Positions 16,439-27,605 of a DNA stretch of 64,000 nt are shown here, in pieces (positions within the stretch are counted from its first letter, which is position 1; each line of letters opens with the position of its first letter). The notes under the pieces are model-generated. The model was not told where the DNA came from and made no database searches. It saw only the letters and a list, made by a program, of their open reading frames with translations. This DNA is from GCA-2746605 sp963704835 (GTDB taxonomy: Bacteria; Bacteroidota; Ignavibacteria; Ignavibacteriales; Melioribacteraceae), in assembly GCA_963704835.1 (NCBI GenBank), contig CAVPHW010000011.1:1-64000 (forward strand), given 5' to 3'. The translations under genes were made by a program, and so were the position numbers.

Positions 16439-16476
16439 TTGAGGTGTTTCAGACTTGCTAGACAAAAACACCTCAA
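16439..16476. other. Hairpin downstream of the S9 peptidase gene
   Basis: TTGAGGTGTTT (16439-16449) and AAACACCTCAA (16466-16476) form a perfect 11-bp stem with a 16-base loop. It lies past the minus-strand stop of the S9 gene. A T-run follows on neither strand, so it may be a weak terminator or an mRNA end-protecting stem. Confidence 0.45.
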
Positions 16477-16515
16477 TGTTAATATAGTGTAATGTACTGT
16501 CTTGGAGAATAGTAA

Positions 16516-18593
16516 TTAGTTAAATACTTGATTCCTCACCAAATCTTTAGAATTATACGGAGCTGGATCTCCGCCCAAATATTTGTGGAACCATTCCAAG
16601 TGTGCATTATAATACAGCGGCATTGATTTTAAGTTGCTCGGCCAATGACCATCATTATCAAAAATTATTAATCTGGAATCAATTCCCTTAAGCTGCAATG
16701 CAGTAAAATATCTCAAACTATGTGTATATGAAATTCTATAATCTTTTTCACCGGAAATAATTAGATGTTGGTGTTTTAAAATTTTCAACAAATTTACTTG
16801 GAGATTGTCTATCGTATAATTCTTTTTGTTTCCAGGGATTACCGCCGAGATCATAATTAGGAAACCATAGTTCTTCAGTTTCCAAATAAAATTGTTCAAG
16901 ATCATAAATTCCCATCATCGAAGCGAGACACTTAAATCTATTTCCTCTTGCTTGTAATAAATTCATAAAGTAACCGCCGTAAGACCAACCCATTGCTCCC
17001 ATTCTTTCTTTATCAACATAAGGAAGTTCTTGTAAATGATCCATAACCTTCATTACGTCATTATAAACATTTCCATCCCAACCAGTTGAGATATCTTTTG
17101 TAAACTCAGCACCAAATCCGGTTGAGCCATGTGGATTTGGAAAAGCTAAAACATAACCGGCACCTGGATAAACTTGCCAATCTCCGCGGAATGAATCGCG
17201 CCACTGCATTTGTGGACCACCGTGAACATTAATAACTAGCGGATATTTTTTGTTTTGATCAAAATTATACGGCTTCACTAAAAATACTTGGATCATTTTT
17301 CCGTTAGATCCTTCTACCCAAATTTGTTCTGCAGGACGAATATCAACTTGTTCCGCTAATTCTTTATTGATATCAGTTAACTTTAGGAATTTATTTGTTT
17401 TTAAATCGAACTTTTCTAATTCAGTTGGTTTATTAACTGTTGAATAAGTATAAATTATAAAATTATCCCTTGGTGAAAGTGTAAAACCGTTAAAGCTTTT
17501 CTTCTCAACAATGCGAGTTACTTTATTATTATTCAAATCAATTTTTAATATTGGGTTATAACCTTTTTCATCAATATAAAAGTAAATGGATTTTGAGTCT
17601 GAAGTCCACTCAAAGTCATTAACATTATTATCAATTGCTTCAGTAATAATTTTTCTTTCACCAGTCTTAATGTTATAAATTGCCAATCTCCATTTATCTG
17701 ATTCATAAATTGGGATTAGCTGTGTTAAATATGCGATATAATTTCCATCTGGGGAAAACTTACCATGTCCATCATAAGCTTGATTTTCTTTTGTCAAATT
17801 TTGAAGATTCGTTCCATCAACATTTACTAACCACAAATCAGAATTTGTTGAAGCTTCCGGATCAGCAACTCTCTTAGAAGAAAAAACAACTTTTTTAGAG
17901 TCGTTAGAAAAACTATAATCATCATTTCCACCTGGAGAAAAAGTTGGTGAATTATAAATAACCTGGTGTTAGATCAAGATAAGTTTTAGTTGTTAGATCG
18001 TACAGAATTATATGAGAATATTGTCCATCATTGTATTCAGTCCAGTGACGAACAAATAGACTATCGGCTAGATGAGCTTGAACGGGACCATTATTCATTC
18101 TCTCCAGTAATTTTTTTGTTGCTTCTTCGTCAATCCCTAATTCTGGAAATACTTGTGAAGTAAAAATTATTTTGCTGCCATCAGGAGAGAGTTTTGGTGA
18201 GTTAACTCCCATATAAAAATTAGTAATTTTTTCAACTTCTCCACCTGATAATGGCATATAATAAAGTTGAGCAGAACCATCACGAAAAGAAGTAAAGTAA
18301 AAGCCTTTGTCCTCTTTATCCCAAATAGGATTATAATCAGCGGCTTCGTTGTTAGTTAGTTGTCTTTGGTTTGATCCATCTATATCGGCAATGTAAATAT
18401 CTGTGTTAGATTTACTTTTTGGTAAATCATAACTAGTTATTGTAAATAAGAAATGATTACCATTATTAGAAACTACTGCTTCACCAACACTTTTAATTTT
18501 GTATAAATCTTCAATTGAGAAAGCCGTTTTTTGAGCAACTGCTATACATGAAAAGATGGAAACGAAAAGAAATATAAGCTCTTTAAATTTCAT
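16516..18593 (-). pseudogene. S9 family prolyl oligopeptidase, two frameshifts
   Basis: Secreted dipeptidyl-peptidase/acylaminoacyl-peptidase type enzyme. It has a signal peptide (LIFLFVSIFSCIAVAQ), an N-terminal seven-blade propeller with Asp-box-like DGSNQRQLTNNEAAD and SPDGSKIIFTS repeats, and a C-terminal alpha/beta-hydrolase with INVHGGPQMQW, nucleophile GWSYGGYF, and late Asp and His (DNDGHWPSN). The reading frame is interrupted twice: one extra base near 17957 (between LDLTPG and NSPTFSPGG) and one near 16763 (FKTPT then LIISGEKDYR). Removing both gives 692 codons with stop, normal for the family. No other damage is visible, so sequencing error or very recent mutation is likely. Confidence 0.88.
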
Positions 18594-18881
18594 ATTAAAA
18601 CCTCTTATAAACTAATACCATAATTTATTACCATAAATATAGCAAACACTTTTGAGTCCTGAATAGGAATTTAGTATTCGATATAAATAGTGTTGAAAAA
18701 ATATAATATCATAGTAGAAATTATTATAATCACAGTTAAAAGAAAATTTACGAATTTGATGTTTAAAGATTATTGAATCAAATTATGCTAAAACTTTATA
18801 ATTCATTTCTTTTATTGAGTATTTTTATAGCAGAATATTGATAAAAAAATAATTTTCAACAAATAATTATTGGTGATTCAA

Positions 18882-20507
18882 ATGCAATCAAGTATAAAAT
18901 ATTTATTACTGGTTATGTTACTAGTTCTGGTTGATTCAAATTTTGCTCAAAAATATTCTAAACAAGATACACTTAGGGGATCAATTACACCAGAAAGAGA
19001 ATGGTGGGATCTCAAATATTATCACTTGAATATCCAGGTCGATCCATCTGATAAAGTAATTTATGGAGTAAATACGATTCGTTATAAAGTTCTAAACCAA
19101 AACAACGTTATGCAAATTGACCTCCAAGAGCCGATGAATATTGCTTCAGTTAGGCAAAACGATATCGACCTTGAATTCATTAGGGATGGTAGTTTGTATC
19201 TTATAAACTTAATAGAACATCAGAAAGTAGGTGAAATTAAAGAAGTCAATATTACTTATGGTGGAGTTCCAACAGAAGCGAAAATGCCCCCATGGGTTGG
19301 TGGAATTACTTGGAAAAAAGATAGCAATGGAAAACATTTTATTGCGTCAAGTTGTCAAGGAGAAGGAGCAAGTATCTGGTGGCCGTGCAAAGACCATCCT
19401 TATGATGAACCCGATAGTATGTTAATTTCTGTTACAAATCCAAGTGATCTTGTTAATGTTTCTAACGGAAGACTTAGATCAATAGAAGAAAATTCTGATG
19501 GAACTGTAACCTCTCACTGGTTTATTTCAAATCCAATTAATAATTATGGTGTTAATATTAATATTGGCGATTATGTTCATTTTTCTGAAATATTTAATGG
19601 TGAAAATGGACAACTAGATTGCGATTACTATGTTTTAAGGGATAATTTAGATAAGGCGAAAGAACACTTTAAAGAAGTTCCCAAAATGCTTGAGGCTTTT
19701 GAATTTTGGTTTGGACCTTATCCATTCTACGAAGATGGATATAAGCTAGTTGAAACTCCATATGCTGGAATGGAACATCAAAGTTCTGTTACGTATGGAA
19801 ATGGATATAAAAATGGTTTTGGAGGAAAGGATGTGAGCAATACAGGTTGGGGAATGAAGTTTGATTTTATAATTGTGCATGAATCCGGACATGAGTGGTT
19901 TGCTAATAGTATCACAAACAAGGACGTTGCAGATATGTGGATTCATGAAGGATTTACTGCCTATTCTGAGAACCTCTTTCTTGATTATCATTTTGGAACT
20001 CAGGCATGTAATGAATATGTAATTGGTACTAGAAAAAATATTCGAAATAAAAAACCAATTATAGGAGCTTACAATCTCAATTCAAGTGGATCTGGGGATA
20101 TGTATTCGAAAGGAGCAAATATGCTTCATACATTAAGGCAGATAGTAAATGACGATAAAAAATGGAGAGAAGTTCTAAGAGGTATTAATAGTAAATATTA
20201 TCATCAAGTTGTTACGAGTGCTCAAATTGAAAACTTTATAAGTTCTGAATTGAATTTAGATTTGGAGGGATTTTTTGATCAATACTTAAGAGATGTCAGA
20301 ATCCCAGAATTGGTTTTTAAATACTCTGAAGATAAAGTATTTTATAAGTGGAATAACATTGTTGAAAAATTTAGAATACCAATTAAAGCTTATTTGAATA
20401 ATAATGAAATTTGGATTACACCCACTAGTGAATGGGAAAGTCAAAAATGCGAGGAAAGCGGTTTCTCTGTAGATGAAAATTTTTATATAATTTCAACCCA
20501 AGAATAA
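18882..20507 (+). CDS. M1 family metallopeptidase, secreted
   Basis: The 541-residue aminopeptidase-like protein has a signal peptide (IKYLLLVMLLVLVDSNFAQ), the M1 N-terminal beta-saddle domain, the exopeptidase loop YAGMEHQSS (GAMEN variant), and the zinc site HESGHEWFAN with the third ligand Glu in WIHEGF, 18 residues later. It would trim N-terminal residues from peptides outside the cytosol. The ATG at 18882 is chosen over in-frame TTG/GTG codons upstream because it begins the signal peptide. It is divergent from the S9 peptidase gene, and the two probably share a peptide-degrading role. Confidence 0.92.
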   Translation: MQSSIKYLLLVMLLVLVDSNFAQKYSKQDTLRGSITPEREWWDLKYYHLNIQVDPSDKVIYGVNTIRYKVLNQNNVMQIDLQEPMNIASVRQNDIDLEFIRDGSLYLINLIEHQKVGEIKEVNITYGGVPTEAKMPPWVGGITWKKDSNGKHFIASSCQGEGASIWWPCKDHPYDEPDSMLISVTNPSDLVNVSNGRLRSIEENSDGTVTSHWFISNPINNYGVNINIGDYVHFSEIFNGENGQLDCDYYVLRDNLDKAKEHFKEVPKMLEAFEFWFGPYPFYEDGYKLVETPYAGMEHQSSVTYGNGYKNGFGGKDVSNTGWGMKFDFIIVHESGHEWFANSITNKDVADMWIHEGFTAYSENLFLDYHFGTQACNEYVIGTRKNIRNKKPIIGAYNLNSSGSGDMYSKGANMLHTLRQIVNDDKKWREVLRGINSKYYHQVVTSAQIENFISSELNLDLEGFFDQYLRDVRIPELVFKYSEDKVFYKWNNIVEKFRIPIKAYLNNNEIWITPTSEWESQKCEESGFSVDENFYIISTQE

Positions 20508-20614
20508 CGGAAAATCTCTAGTATTTAATATAAACGAAAGTGTATTTCAGCTCTTTTTGTAACTATTTTAAATAAGAGGAGTCTAAAATAGCAGTTAAAT
20601 ATTTTGGAGATGTG

Positions 20615-21739
20615 ATGTGTCTTAGATTAATAACTTCAGTTTTAATACTTTTCTCAACAACAATTTTATCGCAAGATCACAATGAAGAATATCATTCATA
20701 TTCAAGTTTAGACTTGGGTTATGCAAATACTGGATTAAGTTTTGGAAATTCCAAATCTTGGAATGGAATTAGGTTTAATGTTATTGATGATGGTATTGAA
20801 GATATAAATGGTATTAATTTTACTTTATGGCGACCTGAGGAAATAAGTGGCTCAGAAGTAAATGGTTTTGCAATTGGAGCAGTTCCTTCCGCTGGAAAAA
20901 TAAATGGTATTTCAATGGGAGTTGGAGTTGTTGCTGAGGATAGAATTAGAGGTATAAATATTGGATTATTAGGGACTGTTTCAGGCGGTGAAATGTCAGG
21001 ATTAAATTTTGCCGGATTAGGATTAGTTTCTGATGGAGATATGTCAGGAATAAATATTGGTGGATTGGGCACAGTCTCTGGAGGAAATATGCTTGGTATT
21101 AATTTTAGTAGCCTTGGTTTAGTTTCTGGTGGTGATTTGAGTGGAATTAACATTGGTGGTTTGGCCGCAGTTTCTGAAATGGGTATAGCCGGAATAAACA
21201 TAGGGGGATTGGCATTAGTTTCTCAGGGCGATATTCTTGGTATAAATTATGGTGGACTTGCATTAGTTGCAGAAGGTGAAATTAGTGGAATAAATATTGG
21301 CGGTTTAGCTCTTGTGTCTCAACATGGAATTTCGGGAATAAATGTTGGTGGTCTTGCTTTAGTATCTCAAGAAGAAATTACAGGGATAAATTTTGGCAGT
21401 TTGGCTATTCTAAGCGAAACGGGAATAATGGGATTAAATTTATCACTTGGTAAATTAATAAGTGAAGGTGAGATATCAGGTATTAGTATTGGTGGGTATA
21501 AAACCGAAAGTTTAGAATTAAATGGAATGAATATTTCTGTTGGCTGGACAGAAATTGACGAATTAAATGGTTTTTCTTTTGCAGGATATAATAGAATTTT
21601 AGGTGAGCAAAATGGATTGACAATTGGGATAGTAAATTTTGCTGAGTTCTTGAATGGCATTCAAATTGGGTTGATAAATATAGCTGAGAATAATCCAGCA
21701 CCATATAGAGTATTACCATTTTTCAATGCAAACTTTTAA
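20615..21739 (+). CDS. Surface repeat protein, 16-residue repeats (LA_2272-like)
   Basis: After a signal peptide (LITSVLILFSTTILSQ) the protein of about 374 residues contains eleven full copies of a 16-residue repeat of the form GINIGGLALVSQGDIL, from roughly residue 115 to 290, then a few degenerate ones. The Gly-Ile-Asn / Gly-Leu-Ala / Val-Ser pattern suggests a beta-helix or stacked barrel strand surface protein, as in the LA_2272-type surface repeat family. ATG 20615 follows GGAGA; a GTG lies one codon upstream. The matching 48-base DNA repeats are diverged, so this is not a recent expansion. Function unknown; probably outer-membrane or exported. Confidence 0.8.
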   Translation: MCLRLITSVLILFSTTILSQDHNEEYHSYSSLDLGYANTGLSFGNSKSWNGIRFNVIDDGIEDINGINFTLWRPEEISGSEVNGFAIGAVPSAGKINGISMGVGVVAEDRIRGINIGLLGTVSGGEMSGLNFAGLGLVSDGDMSGINIGGLGTVSGGNMLGINFSSLGLVSGGDLSGINIGGLAAVSEMGIAGINIGGLALVSQGDILGINYGGLALVAEGEISGINIGGLALVSQHGISGINVGGLALVSQEEITGINFGSLAILSETGIMGLNLSLGKLISEGEISGISIGGYKTESLELNGMNISVGWTEIDELNGFSFAGYNRILGEQNGLTIGIVNFAEFLNGIQIGLINIAENNPAPYRVLPFFNANF

Positions 21740-21791
21740 TTCTCATATTTTAATAGAAAATACAATTCGTTGTGATTAATTTCTAATTGAA

Positions 21792-22922
21792 TTAGTCACT
21801 AATCAGATATTTTTCAAAATTATTTGAATTAACCAGAAATGTATTACTATTCTTATAACTGTTTAAATATGCTTTAGGAAATTTTGCTTTAGCTTTAGGA
21901 TTCCACTTAACTTCATAGGCTGAAAAAGAATTATTGTTTTCTTCAATATAATCAACTTCACTTTGAGTTACAGTTCTCCAAAAATATGAAGAAGCATAAC
22001 TTTGATTATAAGTAATAAGTTTTAATCTTTCACTAATAAAATAATTCTCCCAAATTGCCCCTATATCTGATCTTAATTGAACTTTAGAAAAATTGGAAAT
22101 TACTGCATTACGAATTCCAACATCCCAGAAATAAATTTTCTTACCTCTTTTAATTTCATTCCTTTTATTTGTGTTTAATGCAGTAAGTCGAAAAACTATA
22201 AATGCTTGTTCAAGAAGAGTTATATATTTATCAACAGTATTTTTATCGGCACTCACTAATTGGGAAATTTCATTATATGATACTTCATTTCCAATTTGCA
22301 ATGCTAATGCTTGACAAATTTTTATAAGTAGATCAGGTTTTTTAAGACCTTCAAAAATAAAAAGATCTTTGTAAAGATAACTGTCGGCAATCAATTTTAG
22401 TCGTCTTTCAGCATCATTATAATTATTAACTATTTCAGGGTAAGAGCCAAATTGCAAAAATAGTTCAATAAGTCTTCGTGTTTCAATTTTTCCGAAATGA
22501 TTTGTTAATTCATCATAAGAAAATGGGTAAAGAGTATATTCAAATTTCCTACCAGTCAAGGGCTCTTTTATTTGATCAGAAAGTTCAAAAGCTGATGAAC
22601 CAGTTGCGATAAGCTGAATATTCGGAATGTTATCAATAATTAATTTTAGTGTTAATCCAATATTTTTAATTCTTTGGGCTTCATCAAGAAAGACGAATTT
22701 GTAATCTCCTATTAGCTGTTTTAATTTTGTTGAGGTTGCATCTTCGAACATAATTCTGATATCAGGTTCGTCCCCATTTAACCATAGTATTTTATCACTT
22801 ATTTTTTCAGAAAGTTGTTTCAGCAAAGTTGTTTTCCCAACTTGTCGAGCACCATAAATTATTATAGCTTTTTTTTTAAATAAATCTTTTTGAATGCTTG
22901 AAATAATTCTTCTTTGGATCAT
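21792..22922 (-). CDS. AAA family ATPase with DUF4143 domain
   Basis: The 376-residue protein has Walker A GARQVGKTT near the start (residues 20-28), Walker B-like FVFLDEAQRI, a sensor LIATGSSAFELS, and a C-terminal DUF4143 domain with a PD-(D/E)XK-like core (SEVDYIEE ... AYEVKWNP). Such ATPases are widespread, patchy and often horizontally transferred; the biological role is not settled. The gene stands alone, convergent with the repeat-protein gene. A strong palindrome (22932-22959) lies immediately upstream of the start and may be its operator. Confidence 0.9.
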   Translation of the reverse strand: MIQRRIISSIQKDLFKKKAIIIYGARQVGKTTLLKQLSEKISDKILWLNGDEPDIRIMFEDATSTKLKQLIGDYKFVFLDEAQRIKNIGLTLKLIIDNIPNIQLIATGSSAFELSDQIKEPLTGRKFEYTLYPFSYDELTNHFGKIETRRLIELFLQFGSYPEIVNNYNDAERRLKLIADSYLYKDLFIFEGLKKPDLLIKICQALALQIGNEVSYNEISQLVSADKNTVDKYITLLEQAFIVFRLTALNTNKRNEIKRGKKIYFWDVGIRNAVISNFSKVQLRSDIGAIWENYFISERLKLITYNQSYASSYFWRTVTQSEVDYIEENNNSFSAYEVKWNPKAKAKFPKAYLNSYKNSNTFLVNSNNFEKYLISD

Positions 22923-22931
22923 AATAGCTTT

Positions 22932-22959
22932 ATATTTGGTGATTTAATTCACCAAATAT
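22932..22959. promoter_or_regulatory. Palindrome upstream of the DUF4143 ATPase gene
   Basis: ATATTTGGTGA (22932-22942) and TCACCAAATAT (22949-22959) are a perfect 11-bp inverted repeat around TTTAAT, 10-37 bases before the ATPase ATG. A third half-site TTTGGTGA lies at 22968-22975. This looks like an operator, or a translation-blocking hairpin, for the ATPase gene. Confidence 0.55.
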
Positions 22960-23012
22960 AAGATTAGTTTGGTGAATTACACAATGTTTTTCCACAATTT
23001 CTTTTTAATTAT

Positions 23013-23043
23013 AAAAAACGCAACTAAATGGTTGCGTTTTTTT
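23013..23043. terminator. Terminator after mutB
   Basis: AAAAAACGCAAC (23013-23024) pairs with GTTGCGTTTTTT (23031-23042); on each strand the stem ends in a T-rich run. It closes the mutA-mutB operon (minus strand), and could also act on plus-strand transcripts. Confidence 0.7.
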
Positions 23044-23085
23044 GGTCAAACTCATTATTAACAAAATTAACTGCTAAATCTTTCT

Positions 23086-25252
23086 TTAACTAATTTCCAT
23101 TACTTTATTCCTGCCTCGGGTAATTTTTGTTCCCGGACCAAAAATTGCAGCAGCACCTTTTTCGTAAAGATAATCATAATCTTGAGCGGGAATAACTCCT
23201 CCAATAATTACAATAATATCTTCTCTACCTAGTTTTTTTAATTCTTCAATAAGTTGAGGTAATAAGGTCTTGTGTCCGGCAGCCAGCGAACTCATACCAA
23301 CAACATGAACATCATTTTCAACTGCTTGTCTTGGCAGTCTCTTCTGGAGTTTGGAATAAGTGGACCAACATCAACATCAAATCCCATATCAGCATATGCA
23401 GTGGCAACTACTTTAGCTCCTCGATCATGACCGTCTTGTCCAATTTTAGCAATTAATATTCTGGGTCTTCTGCCTTCTGATTCAGCAAATTCGTCTGTTA
23501 ATTCTCTAGCTGTATTTAACATTTCATTTTCGCTTCCTTTATATTCACTGCTATAAACACCCGAAATTGTTCTTGTAACTGCTTTATATCTGCCACTTAC
23601 CTTTTCAATTGCATCAGAAATTTCACCCAGTGTTGCTCTTTTTCTTGCAGCATTAACAGCCAAATCTAATAAATTTCCTACTTTTGTTTCTGCACATTTT
23701 GTAATTTCAGCTAAGATACTTTGAACTTCTTCATTATTTCTGTTTTTCTTAATAATCGTTTAATCTTTTTATTTGAGAAAGTCTTACTGCTGTATTATCA
23801 ACTTCTAATATTTCAATTGGGTCTTCTTTTTCTAATCTGTATTTATTAACTCCAACAATTGTTTCCTGTCCAGAATCAATTCTTGCTTGTCTTCTAGCTG
23901 CAGCTTCTTCAATTCTCATTTTAGGAATTCCAGCCTCAATTGCTTTAGTCATTCCACCCAAAGATTCAATTTCAAGAATATGTTCCCAACCTTTTTTCAT
24001 CAAGGAATCGGTTAAATATTCAACAAGATAAGAACCGCCCCAAGGATCGATGACATTTGTTATTCCTGTTTCGTTTTGAAGATAGAGTTGAGTATTTCTA
24101 GCAATTCTTGCAGAAAAATCAGTAGGAAGAGCAATAGCTTCATCCAAAGAATTCGTGTGAAGTGATTGGGTATGCCCTAAAGCAGCAGCCATTGCTTCTA
24201 CACAAGTCCTAACAACATTATTGAAAGGATCCTGTTCTGTTAAACTCCAACCAGATGTCTGCGAGTGTGTTCGCAGTGACATAGATTTAGGATTCTGGGG
24301 ATTAAATTGCTTTATAAGTTTTGCCCATAAAATTCTAGCAGCTCTCATTTTTGCAATTTCCATAAAGTAGTTCATTCCTAAAGCCCAAAAGAATGAAAGG
24401 CGAGGTGCAAATTTATCTACACCTAGTCCTGCTTTAATTCCGGTTTTTACATACTCCAAACCATCTGCAAGAGTGTAAGCCATTTCCAGATCGGCAGTTG
24501 CTCCGGCTTCCTGCATATGATAGCCAGAAATACTGATGCTATTAAATTTTGGCATATGCTGAGAAGTATATTCAAATATATCGGCAATGATTTTAATTGA
24601 TTGCTCAGGCGGATAGATGTAAGTATTTCTTACCATGTATTCTTTTAAAATATCATTCTGAATAGTTCCTGTTAACTGGTCTGGACTAACACCTTGCTCT
24701 TCAGCTGCAACAATATAAAAAGCCATAATTGGAAGAACTGCTCCGTTCATTGTCATTGAGACGGACATTTTATCGAGCGGAATTGCATCGAATAAAATTT
24801 TCATATCTTCAACTGAATCAATCGCAACGCCTGCTTTTCCAACATCACCAACAACTCTTGGATGATCAGAATCATAACCTCTGTGAGTCGCAAGGTCAAA
24901 TGCAACTGAAAGCCCTTTTTGTCCCTGTGCTAAATTTCTTCTATAGAAAGCGTTACTCTCTTCAGCAGTGGAAAAGCCAGCATACTGCCTAACTGTCCAT
25001 GGTCTTGAAACATACATTGTACTGTATGGTCCTCTTAAAAATGGAGGCAAACCTGACATATATTCAAGGTGATCAAAGTCTTTAATATCATCTTTTGTGT
25101 AAAGAGGGGAAACCGGAATTTGTTCCATTGTTTGAAAAATCAATTCATCAGGTGATTTACCTAATGATTTTTCAAACTCTTTTTTCCATTCTGAGTAATT
25201 TGTTTCTGCTTCTCAAATTTAGATCAATGTTATTAAAATTTGGCTTCTTCAT
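23086..25252 (-). pseudogene. mutB: Methylmalonyl-CoA mutase large subunit, four frameshifts
   Basis: B12-dependent isomerase converting methylmalonyl-CoA and succinyl-CoA. The sequence covers the whole family: MKKPNFNNID start, LIFQTMEQIPVSPLYTKDD, YVSRPWTVRQYAGF, RTHSQTSGWSLTEQDP, then the cobalamin-binding domain RILIAKIGQDGHDRGAKV (His is the lower Co ligand) and GMSSLAAGHKTLLPQL, ending RNKVMEIS. Four single-base insertions break it, near 25215, 23761, 23350 and 23328; in the corrected frames DLN-EAETNYSEW, LND-IKKNRNNEE, VGPL-FQTPEETA and ARQAVENDVHVVG join. Removing four bases gives exactly 721 codons. The start overlaps the mutA stop (TAATG). Confidence 0.9.
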
Positions 25253-27427
25253 TAGTTTGTCCCTCCAATTTTTGTATATAGGGATTTTAAAATTTTCATT
25301 GCATCAGCACCAAGAAAGATAAAATCATCGACTCCAGAATTTTAAGTGTTGTTCAATCTGATCTTTAGGATATCCGGCTAAAATTATATGTATGTCATTT
25401 ATTTTTAGCCTTAGAGCTTTAACAATTTGTGGAACAAGCCCAGGGTATTTGTCATCTGTTGAACAAATTGTTACTATTTGTGTGCCGGAGTCCACGACAT
25501 CTTTTACAAGCTCATCAATGTCAGAAAATCCAAATGGATCAAAAACTTCAAAACCACCAATTTCAAAAAATCCTTTAGCAAAATCTGCACGGGCACGATA
25601 ATCTTTTACTGATTCCCATATTTGCTAAAAATATATTGGGAAGAAAACCGTTTACAACTTTAAATTTTCTACTTAACTCCCTTAGTTCTTCAAACTCTTC
25701 GGAAGCTCTCTTCGTGATTAATCTTTCAATTTTTAATTCCTTTTTATGAGCTGAAAATAATGTGCTTGATATTTCTCCAATTGTTGCACCAATCAAGTAC
25801 GCTTCTGTCATAATATCAACAATTTCAGGTGAACTGGAATTTGAAATTGAATTAAGCTTCTTCATAACAAATTCATGTTTTTCATTTGAACCCGTTAATC
25901 TATATTTTTTCAAATAGTCAGCCCGCTTTTTCTGAAATTCTAACTTGTCGAAAACATTTTTATCTAGTGGAGTTTCTTTAATATCGGCAAACATATTTGT
26001 TCCAACCAAAACGGATTTTCGTTTATTTATGTTTGCTAGTCTTTCATCTGTAATTTTGGCGATTTCATTCTGAATAAAATTATTTTTTAAGGATTCTAAT
26101 ATTCCACCATTATTTTCAATTATCTTAAAGTAATTCCAAGAGTTATTTGCCAATTTCTCAGTTAAACTTTCAATAAAATAAGAACCACCAGCTGGATCAA
26201 TAACTTGATCGAGATGTGCTTCTTCTCTAAGAATAGTTTGTGTGTTTCGTGCAATTCTTCTGGAAAATTTATCTGGTTTTCTCAAAACTTCATCAAAAGG
26301 AGAAGTTGTAATATTATTTACTCCACCAATTATTGCGCTAAAAGTTTGTGTGGTTGATCTTAATAAATTTACATAAGGGTCTAATGTCAGTTTGATAAAA
26401 AGTTGAAGGATTTAGCACCGATTGAAAAATTAATATTATTTTCTTTTAACCCATAAGCATTAGCAATATTACTAAGAACAACTTTTGCTGCTCTGAATTT
26501 GGCAATTTCCATAAAATAATTTGTGCTTACCCCAAATGTAAAATGAGTAGATTCGATTATTTTTTCAGCAGATAAACCAAGAGCTAGTAATTGGTCCAAA
26601 TAATAAACCAAAATTGAACCGGCTATTGCCAATTCCTGAACGCTATTTGCTCCTGCATTCGTGAATGGAGTAAGATTTATTCCAATAAGTTTTAATTTAG
26701 AAGAATTATTCTCAGCCCACTCAATAGATTGCTTAATTGAGGTGAAAATAAATTCTTCAGTGGTTTGTAATTCACCAGATTGCACTAATTGAGAAATTGG
26801 ATCTGCTAATATTGAACCATGTAGTTCTTTAATATCTATATTTTTCAATTTGCAGAAAGAAGTAACTAAAGCTAAAAATGGTAAATTGTTAGCGCCTGAA
26901 TTGACAAAGATAGGATGATTTTTAAGATCAATATTCTTAAGTGCTCGTTCTAAACTCTTTATGCCCGAGATTGATAAACCACTATCACCAACTTGTTCTG
27001 CGGAAGCATAATCAGCGTCAAGCCCCAATTTAGTTGCAGAATCTAGAGAAATATTAATACAATTCTGTCCATTGTTTAAAGCTTCCAATAATGCGGTGTT
27101 GAATTCTTCAGCATCGGCTAAGTTAATTTCTTGATTTACCGCCCAAGATTCATTGAAGTATCCCTCAACTTTAGATCCGCGAACAAAATTGTTAAATCCG
27201 GGTTGCGCATCTAGATGTTTAAGATCCTTTAAATCATCCTTTGTATAAATTGGTTTTAGATCAATTTGCTCATATGTTTTTGTAATCAACTTTTTTTCGT
27301 ACGATGCACCTTTGAGGTCCATTTCTACTAGAGCTTTCCACTCTTCAAAAGTGGGTGGTATAAATTCATTTTTTAGATTAAGATGTTCATTCAGTTTCAT
27401 TTCTTCTTTTGGAATTTCTTCCGACAT
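25252..27427 (-). pseudogene. mutA: Methylmalonyl-CoA mutase small subunit, three frameshifts
   Basis: Catalytically inactive partner of MutB. It starts at ATG 27427 behind GGAGA and reads FIPPTFEEWKALVEMDLKGA, YEQIDLKPIYTKDDL, TFGVSTNYFMEIAKF, RRIARNTQTILREE, VIDPAGGSYFIE, then a degenerate B12-domain part lacking the DxHxxG signature. Lesions: one missing base in the T run near 26396 (AKSFNF then FIKLTLDPYVNLL), one extra base near 25612 (LANMG then SVKDYRARADF) and one near 25340 (HLKF then GVDDFIFLG). Correcting them gives exactly 725 codons. It overlaps the mutB start by one base, and is divergent from the small gene at 27606. Confidence 0.9.
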
Positions 27428-27605
27428 AATTTTCTCCAATTAAAGTAAACATTTAACAAATTTTATTAACGTAAAATAATAAAAACTTAGGTGTTTTTAA
27501 TTATTGGAAAAGCGAAAATATTTTTCACAGAAAAAGAGATGTATTTGCAACTCAATAATATTTAAAGAATTACGATAATTGATAAATAAAAGTGCGAGAA
27601 ATAAT

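Noticed and set aside
20719..21201. 160-codon antisense frame under the repeat protein
   Set aside because: Pro/Ile/Phe-rich product mirrors the Gly/Asn/Ile repeats on the other strand; it exists only because the repeat lacks stops on that strand.
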